A program made the position numbers and the translations under genes. DNA of 29,553 nucleotides from positions 1 to 29,553 of the forward strand of contig CAYUVA010000048.1 in assembly GCA_964448115.1 (NCBI GenBank), read 5' to 3'. A model generated the notes under the pieces. That model was not told the origin of the DNA. It ran no database searches and worked only from the letters and a program-made list of their open reading frames with translations. Below, piece after piece: positions 1 to 8,251 of this stretch; within the stretch, counting starts at the first letter, position 1, and each line of letters starts with the position of its first letter. Source of the stretch: CAYUVA01 sp964448115 [NCBI: uncultured bacterium] (GTDB lineage: Bacteria; CAYUVA01).

Positions 1-162
1 AGCCTTTATTTGCAAGATCGAGCTTTTAAAAATGGCAGTGGCACATGGATCCTCAAATTTTACCCCTATGAATACTGGCTTGAAGGGGTGGTTTATAAGC
101 CCTATTGTAATATTTATCCATCCAAAATGGGGTATCATTCCATTTATATTAGAATAATTTGA
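1..162 (+). CDS. 3' end of an unidentified gene (partial)
   Basis: The frame beginning at base 1 stays open for 53 codons and stops at TGA 160-162. The translation is rich in Tyr, Ile and Gly (for example GSGTWILKFYPYEYWLEG), a composition plausible for an extracellular or beta-rich C-terminus, but no family is recognisable. No internal start with a ribosome site is visible, so if real it is the tail of a gene beginning outside the window. It would converge on the minus-strand gene ending at 235, and I see no terminator in 163-234. It could also be a chance open frame in AT-rich DNA. Confidence 0.35.
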   Translation, partial: SLYLQDRAFKNGSGTWILKFYPYEYWLEGVVYKPYCNIYPSKMGYHSIYIRII

Positions 163-234
163 TAATTTAATAAATCTACCTTGTAGAAGTAACAAAACGA
201 TGATGTTTGGTTCGCTTGTAGTACATGAGGCTAC

Positions 235-981
235 CTAAATCACCGTTGAGAACGCTGCCGAGAGGGTCAAGCCCTTGAAGTTATCACATTCCTCAAGGCT
301 CTGATAATCGACATCTCCCCAGGCATAGTAGGTCTGCATCCGATATCCAAGTGTGAACGAGATCTGCTGTATGCTCATACCGACGCCGAACTCCAAGTTG
401 TAGGTGGCCCAATCAAGGTCAATAGCTCCCTCTGAAAAATCGGGATCATATTCATCGCCAATAAAATAAACCAATGACAGGTTACCGAATAAGAAGGGAA
501 TGACCTGTTGTTCAGGATAACTAGTAAGTGGAATTGCACCACCGAATCCTCCACCGATACCAAGCATCTCGTGATCGACTCCAATGATATAATCTCCAGA
601 GGTTGATACTACCAGATATTTAATTCCCCCGAAGATTGAGAAATAATTGCTGGTTTTTGTTTGAAGATAAAGGTCCAGGTCCTTTCGGGTCGTCTCATAG
701 CTATATCCAGCTTCCTCCATATCCCATGAACCTACCATGTAATTGAATCCTATACCGAAATTATCGAACATTATATCTCCATTGACACCTATCATGGTAG
801 TAGATCCCTCGTCGCCATCGTTTCTGCCGTAATCTGTTTCAACTTCCCAGTCCCAACTAGGCTGCCAGTAGCGCAGCGAGAATTTGATCCCGGTTGTACC
901 ATCCTGTGCGTAAAGATCCGATTGTAGCGTAAATGTCAGGGCTACCAGTATTGTAATTGAGAGCAAATAAACATTTTTCAT
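235..981 (-). CDS. predicted outer-membrane beta-barrel protein, 248 aa
   Basis: The product starts with a signal peptide (Lys at 2, hydrophobic stretch to about residue 24, cleavage near LYAQDG). The rest is alternating polar and aromatic residues with Gly turns (FGIGFNYMVGSWDM, FTLGYRMQTYYAWGD), the pattern of an 8-12-stranded outer-membrane barrel of OmpA/OmpW-like size. No named family is clear. The ATG at 981 is preceded by AGGAGG with normal spacing, so the start is firm. It lies 41 bases after the 822-residue gene on the same strand with no terminator between them, so the two are probably co-transcribed. The last residue is Ile rather than the usual C-terminal Phe of barrel-insertion signals, so the barrel call is by pattern only. 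Confidence 0.7.
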   Translation of the reverse strand: MKNVYLLSITILVALTFTLQSDLYAQDGTTGIKFSLRYWQPSWDWEVETDYGRNDGDEGSTTMIGVNGDIMFDNFGIGFNYMVGSWDMEEAGYSYETTRKDLDLYLQTKTSNYFSIFGGIKYLVVSTSGDYIIGVDHEMLGIGGGFGGAIPLTSYPEQQVIPFLFGNLSLVYFIGDEYDPDFSEGAIDLDWATYNLEFGVGMSIQQISFTLGYRMQTYYAWGDVDYQSLEECDNFKGLTLSAAFSTVI

Positions 982-1022
982 AGAACGAGTCCTCCTACGA
1001 TTACTTTTGTTTGTTAAAGGTA

Positions 1023-3491
1023 TTATAATCGACGCCCTCGTTTGCCGGTTGTAAAGGCAAGCGAGCTTTCCGCCATATCGGTGGCGCTAAGCCCTTTTTC
1101 TTCGGCTGTCTTAATGAGAAGTTGTTTCAACTCATCGATCGTTCGTCCATCGAACATTGAGGGTTCGAGCCATAGCCTGGATGCGATTGCCTTGATATAT
1201 TCTGCGCCCAGGTTCTCCTCGGTAACGGTTATGTTATCAATAATAAGCGAATTCCAGGCATCTCGTAGATTATTCTCATACTGATCTCCAAACGGCATGG
1301 GGAACAACAGGTGTACTATCCCCTTTGCATCTATGTTTAGCAGGTAAACATACGCGATTTTATTGGTTGTAATGCTGACATTCAGGGTATCTCCAGGATG
1401 GAAGAATCCGCCTGTATCATTCAATAAAGTCAGATTGACCAGCATGGTGTCCTCTTGTGTTGCTTGTTCTGTAGCAGTTGGTTGTGGTGTCGGCTGCAAG
1501 AGTGGTTGGGTCATCTTTTTGGCTTGGGTCGCATTTATCGGCGGCTCGTATTGGAGTCCCTCTGGAAACACTTTCTTTGGCACAAGCGTATTCGGGGTTG
1601 AGTATAGCAGGTTGCCGGTATCTGCATCGTAGATATTGATGACGATATCCACCTGTTCTCCTTTATCCTTGTAAGAGCCGGTAACATCTCCGTTGACGAA
1701 GGTTCTTGCGGTTGCTCTTGTCCGCACCCCTCTGAAGTATGTCTGTCTAGCTCTTGCTTCCTGCTCCTTATCGAGGATCTCGAAGCTGGTAGCCTTGAGT
1801 AGATGCGCCTTGACCTGGTTTCTCAGGTAGCTTCCGAACTCGGTTGGGGCGCCGGTCTCTCTTTCTACGATCTCCTGGACGATCAGCTTCTGTCCTTTTA
1901 GCATCTCGGAGAGATCACTTGGATTTAGCATAGAGTCAAGGTAGTAGTCCAGGTTCTTTTCTGCTTCCCTAAGAGTCCATTTCAACTCATATCGGTCGCC
2001 GGCAATGATGCTCTGGCTCTTTTTTAAGCTCCATTTCCCTCCTTTTTGCTCCCAACCTCTTTTATCCAAGAAGGGATCAAGTCCTTTGAAGGTGATTACA
2101 GCAGCAAGCGCCTCGTAATTACCATCGGGATCACGCATCTCGATGCGATAATCGCCGGCTTGTATCTTGTCGTAGATAAACGGGGTAACGCCGATCTTCT
2201 TTCCCCGCAGATAGACATCCATTTTTCCTGGCTTGGAGTCGAAGTGGCACTTGGTAATCTGCTCGATGTAGAACTTTATATTATTAAGATTGGACAAGTG
2301 ATACCGTGCCTGGTCGATCAAGTATTCATAAGGCTCCTCAGCAACAAGCTCATCGCTTCTCCAGGTATATTTCTTAGCCTCTTGGAGCCGATCATTGAAC
2401 CGCTTGAGGGCAGCATTAAAATAATCCAAATGGAGGTTAACAGAGACCTTGTTGCTATCGATATTAACATCTGTACTCCTTATCAGACCGATGCCTTCAT
2501 CGTTGGTTACCACCGAAGGAGGGTTTTTCATGCGATCGGCGAAGAACTCAGCCCTCAGCTTCCGGAACCTGGTGCCCTGGTTGGCGAAGATCTGTATCTC
2601 GATGTATTGCTTAAGTTCCTTTGGCGACCTCATTGACAAGAATTCGTCAGGCGCCCCGGGACCATAATGGAGAAATCCTTCATTATCTCTAAGCCGGTAA
2701 TCGATATTAACCATCATACCACTCAAGGCTTCCAGCACCGTTTTTATGCTTTGATCAATGCCTTCGTGGCTGTAATCCAGCTTTACCTTGCCGAGAGATT
2801 CATCCACATTGTCCAGGAACTCCTTCTTTGCATTGTATCGCATCAGGTAAGTGATATAGTCGAAGTATTCCCTGACGGTTCTGAACTTGGCGGTTGTGCT
2901 TCCAGTGCGGTGGTCAATCGGTGTCTTGGGAAACAGACGGTCGAACTTGCGGTACTTGGATTTTTGAATCAGTTCGATAGCCTGCTTTAGGCTCTCGTCG
3001 GTGCCCTTATCAATGAGGTGATTCAATTCATCGAGTAAGCTGCCGTAGATATCTCTGTACAGGTCAAGGATCGCCTCCTGGATAGCATTATCCGGGCAGG
3101 TTACCAACACACAGTACTCTTTTTTCCCCTCACAGCTTTTGTTTTTTCTCTCTATGCGTTCCTGCACATTGTACTTTATCTTTAGCGGCATCGAGCCAAA
3201 TGTCGCCTCATACTTTTCGGTTCTAACCACCTCCGCCTCGATGATCTCCGTGGTGCCCTCCTGTCCGAATCGGAAGCGGTTTGTGCCTCCGATCTCGACT
3301 CCGGTTAGCTCCTTAACCAGGTCTGTCTTGGCTAGCGCCTCAGCTATGGAATAGTTATCTTCAGGGCTGCTGGCGCTGCAGGCGCACCTTTCTGCTGATC
3401 TGATTGCAACAGCTCTCTCAGCGCCTAAAAAAAGCCAAAACATGAACACTAAAACGATAACAAGGTAACTACGATAGCAGGATTGGTTCAT
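1023..3491 (-). CDS. exported envelope protein with PEGA-like, FlgO/CsgG-like and DUF4384-like modules, 822 aa
   Basis: An N-terminal hydrophobic segment (about 8-24) exports the protein. Residues 35-135 hold six Cys (CAC near 36-38, C120, C127, C132) and resemble the LPP20-like N-terminal region of envelope proteins. Residues 140-420 are charged and mostly helical. About 421-470 match a PEGA domain (VYLRGKKIGVTPF followed by AGDYRIEM), a small beta module common on bacterial surface proteins. About 520-640 resemble FlgO/CsgG-type envelope proteins (a degenerate enzyme-like fold found in surface-structure assembly). After a short Pro/Thr linker (664-678), residues 683-745 fit DUF4384 (GGFFHPGDTLNVSI, YVYLLNIDAKGIVHLLFP). 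Start ATG has GGGAGG upstream. It is the first gene of the pair with the barrel protein and probably works with it in the envelope. Exact role unknown. Confidence 0.75.
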   Translation of the reverse strand: MNQSCYRSYLVIVLVFMFWLFLGAERAVAIRSAERCACSASSPEDNYSIAEALAKTDLVKELTGVEIGGTNRFRFGQEGTTEIIEAEVVRTEKYEATFGSMPLKIKYNVQERIERKNKSCEGKKEYCVLVTCPDNAIQEAILDLYRDIYGSLLDELNHLIDKGTDESLKQAIELIQKSKYRKFDRLFPKTPIDHRTGSTTAKFRTVREYFDYITYLMRYNAKKEFLDNVDESLGKVKLDYSHEGIDQSIKTVLEALSGMMVNIDYRLRDNEGFLHYGPGAPDEFLSMRSPKELKQYIEIQIFANQGTRFRKLRAEFFADRMKNPPSVVTNDEGIGLIRSTDVNIDSNKVSVNLHLDYFNAALKRFNDRLQEAKKYTWRSDELVAEEPYEYLIDQARYHLSNLNNIKFYIEQITKCHFDSKPGKMDVYLRGKKIGVTPFIYDKIQAGDYRIEMRDPDGNYEALAAVITFKGLDPFLDKRGWEQKGGKWSLKKSQSIIAGDRYELKWTLREAEKNLDYYLDSMLNPSDLSEMLKGQKLIVQEIVERETGAPTEFGSYLRNQVKAHLLKATSFEILDKEQEARARQTYFRGVRTRATARTFVNGDVTGSYKDKGEQVDIVINIYDADTGNLLYSTPNTLVPKKVFPEGLQYEPPINATQAKKMTQPLLQPTPQPTATEQATQEDTMLVNLTLLNDTGGFFHPGDTLNVSITTNKIAYVYLLNIDAKGIVHLLFPMPFGDQYENNLRDAWNSLIIDNITVTEENLGAEYIKAIASRLWLEPSMFDGRTIDELKQLLIKTAEEKGLSATDMAESSLAFTTGKRGRRL

Positions 3492-3557
3492 TTCTATACC
3501 TCCCTGTATATATGTTCTCCTTAAAATGCTTGGATAAACTAATCAACCTTCATTGAC

Positions 3558-3586
3558 ATTATAAGAATATCATAAACAAGTTGCAA
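3558..3586 (-). promoter_or_regulatory. sigma70-type promoter for the 822-aa gene
   Basis: Read on the minus strand, TTGCAA (3581-3586) is separated by 17 bases from a perfect TATAAT (3558-3563). Transcription would start near 3551, leaving an untranslated leader of about 60 bases. The same 300-base divergent gap carries the etf promoter in the other direction. Confidence 0.65.
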
Positions 3587-3644
3587 TGAACAGTCTTTTG
3601 GAGAAATCATATTTTATCTTGAATAATCGAATTAAAATATTCGC

Positions 3645-3674
3645 TTGACACGATGCATCTGGGTTTGTTATCGT
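3645..3674 (+). promoter_or_regulatory. candidate promoter for etfBA
   Basis: A perfect -35 hexamer TTGACA (3645-3650) lies 18 bases before TATCGT (3669-3674), which matches four of six -10 bases. The start would be near 3681, giving a leader of about 110 bases before etfB. The -10 is weak, so the call rests mainly on the -35 and on the position. Confidence 0.4.
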
Positions 3675-3790
3675 AATAAATGCCTTGTTTAAGGAAGAGG
3701 TCGAGCAAATTATAGCTGTAATTAACACACAGGCTGCGTTTGGAAATGAAAGATTCTAGCGGATCTCATATCAATCCCAAGGAGGTTTAG

Positions 3791-4573
3791 ATGAACATAG
3801 TTGTATGCATGAAGGAGGTTCCAGATACCGAAGCCAAGCTTCGACTCAAGGATGGAGCCGTTGACCTGGCTGAGGTCAAGATGATCCCCAATCCCTATGA
3901 CGAGTTCGCTGTCGAGGAAGCATTACGTATTAAAGAAAAACAGGGAGACGGAAAGGTTACGGTGGTTTGTCTTGGACCGGACAGCGCCGGGCAATCGATC
4001 AGGCAGTTCTTGGCAATGGGCGCCGATGATGCTGTACATCTCAACGATGAGGCGCTGCTAGGTGGCGATGCACTATCAACCTCAAAAGCGCTAAAGGCTG
4101 CCATTGAGCAGCTCAATCCAGACCTGATCCTGTGCGGAAAGCAGGCTATCGACCAGGACAACGCCCAGGTCGGCATCCGCCTCGCCGAGCTGATGGGTAT
4201 CCCCCATGTCAGCGTGGTTACCAAGCTCGAAGTAAAGGATACAAGCGCGGTCGCTACCAGGGAGATCGATGGCGGCAAGGAAGTGGTCGAAGTGCCATTG
4301 CCCGCGGTCATCACCTGCCAAAAAGGACTGAACGAGCCTCGATATGCCTCGCTCAAGGGCATTATGATGGCAAAGAGAAAGAAGATAGAAAAAAAGACCG
4401 CCGCTGATCTGGGGCTTGAGGCTTCTATGATCGGGAAAGGCGGAGCTGGTATGGAGATAGTCGAGTTGCTGCCACCTCCGCAGCGAAAAGCAGGCAAGAA
4501 GTTCGAGGGCGACCTCGCTGAGATAGTGCCCCAGGTCGTGAAGCTGCTTAAAGAAGAAGCAAAGGTTATCTAA
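3791..4573 (+). CDS. etfB: electron transfer flavoprotein, beta subunit
   Basis: Small subunit of the soluble heterodimer that carries electrons between flavin dehydrogenases (acyl-CoA and related) and the quinone pool or other acceptors. Length 260 matches the family. The ETF-beta signature is present at about 165-200 (EVVEVPLPAVITCQKGLNEP, then RYASLKGIMMAKRKKI), with the nucleotide-loop region GKQAIDQDNAQVG at about 116-128. The start is fixed by AAGGAGG five bases before the ATG. etfA follows after 24 bases, an operon. No acyl-CoA dehydrogenase, ETF-quinone oxidoreductase or ferredoxin gene is adjacent, so the electron donor cannot be read from context, and I cannot tell from motifs alone whether this is an electron-bifurcating ETF. 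Confidence 0.97.
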   Translation: MNIVVCMKEVPDTEAKLRLKDGAVDLAEVKMIPNPYDEFAVEEALRIKEKQGDGKVTVVCLGPDSAGQSIRQFLAMGADDAVHLNDEALLGGDALSTSKALKAAIEQLNPDLILCGKQAIDQDNAQVGIRLAELMGIPHVSVVTKLEVKDTSAVATREIDGGKEVVEVPLPAVITCQKGLNEPRYASLKGIMMAKRKKIEKKTAADLGLEASMIGKGGAGMEIVELLPPPQRKAGKKFEGDLAEIVPQVVKLLKEEAKVI

Positions 4574-4597
4574 CCAGGCGAGAAAGGATGGTATAAA

Positions 4598-5575
4598 ATG
4601 GCTAATATACTGGCAGTTGTAAATAAAGCACATGGGAAAACGCCAAAGGTATCTTACGAGGCTATAGGCTTGGCAAAGAAGCTCGCTTCAGCAGGCGGTG
4701 GAAACGCTATGGCTGCTATACTGGGCAGCAATGTAAAGGATGTAGCAGCCACCCTGGCTCATTACGGGGCAGACAAGGTACTGGTTGCCGACAGCGATGC
4801 CTTGAAGGATTATACACCTGAGGGCTATGCTGCCGTGGTTACTGGAATAATAAAGGAGCACAACCCGGATCTGGTCATCTTCGGCGCCAACTCCTTTGGT
4901 AAGGATCTGGCACCGCGCGTGGCTGCCAAGCTCGATATCGGAGTGGCTTCAGATTGCATCGACTTCGAGGCTGCTGGCGAGGGATTCGTCATAACCAGAC
5001 CTATCTATGCCGGCAAGGTCATCGCCAGGGTGAAGATGACCAAAAAGCCTGCAATAGCTACCATTAGACCCAATATCTTCGCTGCCCCGCAACCTGATGA
5101 GTCCCTAAGCGCCGAGATGATCGATGTCGCGGTTGATACAGGTGAAATCAAGACAAAGGTGATCGAGGTGATCACCCAAAAAAGCGATCGACCACAACTG
5201 ACCGAGGCTGATATAATCGTCTCCGGCGGACGCGGCTTGAAGGAAAAGGAAAACTATAAGCTGATAGAGGAGCTTGCCGACATACTAGGCGCTGCAACCG
5301 GCGCAAGCAGAGCCATAGTCGATGAGGGCTGGGTGGATCACTCTAACCAGGTGGGACAGACCGGCAAGGTCGTTTCCCCTTCATTGTACATTGCCATAGG
5401 CATCTCGGGAGCCATACAACACCTTGCTGGGATGGGATCCTCAAAGGTGATCATGGCGATCAACAAAGACCCCGAGGCACCGATATTCAATGTCGCCGAC
5501 TACGGCATCGTGGCAGACCTATTCCAGGCGGTGCCTATCCTGAAGGAGGAGCTGAAGAAGGCGCTTGCAACTTGA
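4598..5575 (+). CDS. etfA: electron transfer flavoprotein, alpha subunit
   Basis: Large ETF subunit that binds FAD. Residues 1-190 form the N-terminal alpha/beta domain ([14 protein letters not shown] start; [20 protein letters not shown] near 90-110). The C-terminal FAD domain carries the family motifs: [10 protein letters not shown] near 205-215, [16 protein letters not shown] near 247-262, [12 protein letters not shown] from 268, and [19 protein letters not shown] at about 287-305. Length 325 is typical. It is translated from a good site (GAAAGGA upstream) in the operon with etfB, and a strong terminator follows 30 bases after the stop. Catalytic and cofactor motifs look intact. Confidence 0.97.
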   Translation: MANILAVVNKAHGKTPKVSYEAIGLAKKLASAGGGNAMAAILGSNVKDVAATLAHYGADKVLVADSDALKDYTPEGYAAVVTGIIKEHNPDLVIFGANSFGKDLAPRVAAKLDIGVASDCIDFEAAGEGFVITRPIYAGKVIARVKMTKKPAIATIRPNIFAAPQPDESLSAEMIDVAVDTGEIKTKVIEVITQKSDRPQLTEADIIVSGGRGLKEKENYKLIEELADILGAATGASRAIVDEGWVDHSNQVGQTGKVVSPSLYIAIGISGAIQHLAGMGSSKVIMAINKDPEAPIFNVADYGIVADLFQAVPILKEELKKALAT

Positions 5576-5604
5576 TTACAGCCTCTTTCGAGGATTCAAA
5601 ATAT

Positions 5605-5649
5605 AAGCCTGCCTTAAGTATCCTAAAAATAATCTAAGGCAGGCTTTTT
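5605..5649 (+). terminator. rho-independent terminator of etfBA
   Basis: A perfect 12-base inverted repeat (AAGCCTGCCTTA at 5605-5616, TAAGGCAGGCTT at 5635-5646) encloses an 18-base AT-rich loop and runs into TTTTT. It sits 30 bases after the etfA stop. Confidence 0.9.
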
Positions 5650-5705
5650 AGCTCTTATAGCTTAGGGTGCCATAGGACAGGATAATCACTCTATCACTGC
5701 CCGTG

Positions 5706-5740
5706 ATTACTGGATGCCCGCCGGCGCGGGAATGACATGG
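5706..5740. repeat. REP-like palindromic element
   Basis: GC-rich hairpin CCCGC-CGGC-GCGGG (5717-5730) in an otherwise AT-rich spacer, flanked by ATTACTGGATG and AATGACATGG. It resembles the short dispersed element with a GGATGCCCGC...GCGGGAATGAC pattern that recurs in many bacterial genomes. Only one copy is in this window, so its repetitive nature is inferred from that resemblance. Confidence 0.5.
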
Positions 5741-5874
5741 GGTTGCCGGTTGGCGAAACAAGTCTTATGTCAAGAGCAGCACCGATTCCGACCTATTCGG
5801 GAGCATGAAAATTGTTACCTGCGAAATTGCGCTATCTTTATTAGGTAAGTAATCTAATCAATGGCTTTATAAAG

Positions 5875-5896
5875 CGCAAAGATTACGCAAAGATTA
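5875..5896. repeat. 11-base direct tandem repeat
   Basis: CGCAAAGATTA occurs twice back to back (5875-5885 and 5886-5896) with no mismatch. It resembles the degenerate CGCAAAG-type spacer repeats found between genes in diverse bacteria. Confidence 0.6.
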
Positions 5897-6017
5897 ACCG
5901 AAATAAGGCAAATATCCTCATAAATCCTCTCGAAAAAGAGCTTGACCTTTGATATAAAGAAACCTGAATTGTAATGTATATTATGAAATGTCCCTCTAGT
6001 AAAGACGGTGATGCGAG

Positions 6018-6629
6018 ATGAGATTGATTGGACTAACCGGCGGGTACGCATCGGGAAAGAGCATCGCACTTAAGGAGTTCGCTGTGCTCGGCTGCCAGGT
6101 GATGGATGCTGACCATATTGCCAGAGATGTTACCCTTCCCGGACAACCTGCCTACGAAGAGATCATTGCAGAATTCGGCTCCGAGGTCCTCAATCGCGAT
6201 GAGACCATAAATCGAGCCAGGCTCGGAGAGATCGCATTTGCAGACCCCGGCAAGATGGAACGGCTCGCTGCCATCACCCACCCTAGGATCTACGAGAGGA
6301 TGATGAGCCGAATACGAGAAATCTATCTAAGCTCACCGTCATCGGACCTGGTCATCGAGATAGCGCTGCTTATCGAGATCAAGCTCTACGAACAGATGGA
6401 CAAGGTGATCGTGGTTTACTGCGATGAGGATCAGCAGCTTTGCAGGGCAATGCAGCGAGATGGGCTGTCCGAAGAGGAGGCTATGGTGCGGCTTGGCAGG
6501 CAAATGCCGATAAAGGAGAAGCTCAAGTACGCCGACTTTGTAATCTACAATACAGGTGATATAAGGGAACTGAAAGAACAAGTTAAGAGCATCTACGCGC
6601 TCATACGCGCTGAAGAGATCGAGGAATAA
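6018..6629 (+). CDS. coaE: dephospho-CoA kinase
   Basis: Catalyses the last step of coenzyme A synthesis, ATP-dependent phosphorylation of the 3'-hydroxyl of dephospho-CoA. The P-loop is residues 8-15 (GGYASGKS; GGIGSGKS is more usual), followed by the DADHIARD motif at 30-37 that binds the acceptor, and a THPRI element near 87-91. Length 203 is normal. ATG 6018 follows GATG-rich sequence with only a weak ribosome site. The next gene, a permease, starts seven bases after the stop, so the two are co-transcribed with no functional link I can see. Confidence 0.95.
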   Translation: MRLIGLTGGYASGKSIALKEFAVLGCQVMDADHIARDVTLPGQPAYEEIIAEFGSEVLNRDETINRARLGEIAFADPGKMERLAAITHPRIYERMMSRIREIYLSSPSSDLVIEIALLIEIKLYEQMDKVIVVYCDEDQQLCRAMQRDGLSEEEAMVRLGRQMPIKEKLKYADFVIYNTGDIRELKEQVKSIYALIRAEEIEE

Positions 6630-6636
6630 ATAAAGG

Positions 6637-7866
6637 ATGTTATTCGAGAACCTCATGGTCGCCATTTCAGCCCTATGGGCGAACAAGCTAAGGGCGATCC
6701 TCACCACCCTGGGCATAATCATCGGCGTTATGGCGGTAATAGCCGTAGTTTCCATTATTCAAGGGCTATCCAAGTATATCACCGACTTTTTCATGGACCT
6801 AGGCTCCAATACGCTTTGGGTTGTGCCCCACAGACCGCACGGCAAGGAGGGAGAGAAGCTAGGAAGGATCAAGCTCACCGTCGAGGATGCCAATGCCATA
6901 GCGGAGAAGTGTCCCAGTATCACCAATGTAACCCCCCAGATGTACGAGTCCGCCTCCATAAGGTACCAGGGACAGGTGGAGACAACTTCAATCCTCGGCG
7001 TCTCCGAGCGATACCAGGAGATAAACAACTACTATGTTGAGTACGGTCGTTTTATCACCCCTATGGATATAAAGAGTCGCAAGCGGGTTGCTGTAATCGG
7101 TTCATCCATCCCCAAGATGCTGGATACAAAGGATGACCTGCTCAACCAGTACATCAAGCTCAATAATCGGCGCTTCTTTATCATCGGCGTCATGGAGAAT
7201 CGGGGGAGCTTCTTCGGTGAAAGCAGAGATGAGCTTATCCTCATCCCATATTCAACGATGGAGAAGATCTACGGTAAGAGAGTCAGTAAGCAGATAGTGA
7301 TCATCGCCAATGTAAAGCCGAATAGCACGGTTGAAGCCGCTAAGGAGGAAATCAGGCTACTGCTTCGGTCTCGACATAATCTTTCATCCGGGCAGCCGAA
7401 CGACTTCAGAATAGCGACCCAGGATCAGATACTGCAAGAGTTCAAGAAGATATCCTCGATCATAACCGGGGTGGCTGCTGGTATCGTAAGCATAGCGCTT
7501 CTGGTTGGTGGCATCGGCATCATGAACATCATGTTGGTCTCGGTAACCGAACGCACCCGTGAGATCGGCATCCGCAAGTCGGTCGGCGCCAAGACCAGGG
7601 ATATCATGTTCCAGTTCCTGGTCGAGTCGGTAACCCTGAGCATCTTTGGGGGGATTATTGGCATAATAATCGGTTACCTGGTCGGCATGGGGGGAGTAAT
7701 GGCTCTGTCAAAATATACTGGCGTGCAGATGCCGGCTGCCTATGTGCCGATATGGGCTATTGTTCTTGGGTTCTGCTTCTCTGCTGGCGTTGGTCTATTT
7801 TTCGGAATATATCCAGCCATGAAGGCTGCGCGACTCGATCCCATCGAAGCGCTCCGCTATGAGTAG
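6637..7866 (+). CDS. MacB/FtsX-family ABC transporter permease, 409 aa
   Basis: Inner-membrane subunit of a type VII (MacB/LolC-like) mechanotransmission ABC system. An N-terminal membrane segment (ILTTLGIIIGVMAVIAVVSI, about 22-41) precedes a periplasmic MacB-type domain (about 45-265). The FtsX domain with three membrane segments follows (about 275-400) and has the hallmark GGIGIMNIMLVSVTERTREI and GIRKSVGAK, then FFGIYPAMKAARLDPIEALR at the end. The first residues (MLFENLMVAISALWANKLR) are typical of the family, supporting this start. The partner ATPase is not fused and not adjacent, so it must be encoded elsewhere. The gene overlaps the following carboxypeptidase fragment by eight bases. 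Substrate is unknown; such permeases serve lipoprotein release, antibiotic export or envelope signalling. Confidence 0.9.
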   Translation: MLFENLMVAISALWANKLRAILTTLGIIIGVMAVIAVVSIIQGLSKYITDFFMDLGSNTLWVVPHRPHGKEGEKLGRIKLTVEDANAIAEKCPSITNVTPQMYESASIRYQGQVETTSILGVSERYQEINNYYVEYGRFITPMDIKSRKRVAVIGSSIPKMLDTKDDLLNQYIKLNNRRFFIIGVMENRGSFFGESRDELILIPYSTMEKIYGKRVSKQIVIIANVKPNSTVEAAKEEIRLLLRSRHNLSSGQPNDFRIATQDQILQEFKKISSIITGVAAGIVSIALLVGGIGIMNIMLVSVTERTREIGIRKSVGAKTRDIMFQFLVESVTLSIFGGIIGIIIGYLVGMGGVMALSKYTGVQMPAAYVPIWAIVLGFCFSAGVGLFFGIYPAMKAARLDPIEALRYE

Positions 7867-8251
7867 TAGAATTGGATCGATAACCTCACCCCCACTTTTC
7901 ATTGCATGGTTGATCCTTGCTGCCTCGGTTCTTTGCTTATTCATCATCGATTCGATGTGCGAGGAGAATAATTACATGGTGGGCGATCTGGGCAGCGAGA
8001 TAGATAGCATCCTCGCCGAGGATTTTTATAAAGGCATGTCTGTTAGCATATCAATAAGCTCGCTGAAGGAAGGCGATGTGGTATATTCTCGCAATGCCGA
8101 TGAATTGATGGTTCCTGCATCGCTTGCCAAATTATTCACTTCTTATGTAGCTCTAGAGCTGCTCGGCGCTGATTACAACTTCACCATGGACATATATACA
8201 TCCGGCGAGGTCGATCAGGGAACTCTTCGTGGAGGCTATCGCATTGTCTAA
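7859..8251 (+). CDS. truncated S13-family D-alanyl-D-alanine carboxypeptidase (PBP4-type), N-terminal fragment
   Basis: A signal or anchor segment (about 12-31) leads into the start of a PBP4/DacB-type fold: residues 45-75 match the region that opens these enzymes, and PASLAKLFTSYVALELLG holds the SxxK active-site motif (Ser88, Lys91). The frame continues with YNFTMDIYTSGEVDQGTLRG, where full enzymes go on to KGGGDP-like sequence. Here it ends at residue 130, whereas the family needs roughly 400 or more residues including the SxN and KTG motifs. The fragment cannot be an active transpeptidase-fold enzyme. A LysM remnant follows immediately in another frame, which suggests a deletion joining two cell-wall genes. 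It overlaps the permease stop by eight bases (ATGAGTAG). Confidence 0.65.
   Translation: MSSRIGSITSPPLFIAWLILAASVLCLFIIDSMCEENNYMVGDLGSEIDSILAEDFYKGMSVSISISSLKEGDVVYSRNADELMVPASLAKLFTSYVALELLGADYNFTMDIYTSGEVDQGTLRGGYRIV

Larger units (their letters stand above)
5650..6017. other. gene-free interval before coaE
   Basis: No credible gene; the one open frame on the minus strand overlaps the start of coaE and looks like chance. The interval holds a REP-like hairpin at 5706-5740 and an 11-base direct tandem repeat at 5875-5896. AT-rich stretches near 5951-5984 contain several TATA-like hexamers, but I could not pair one convincingly with a -35 for coaE. Confidence 0.6.

Noticed and set aside
5854-6069. 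Minus-strand 71-codon frame before coaE
   Set aside because: It overlaps the coaE start, has no ribosome site, and its composition is not protein-like.
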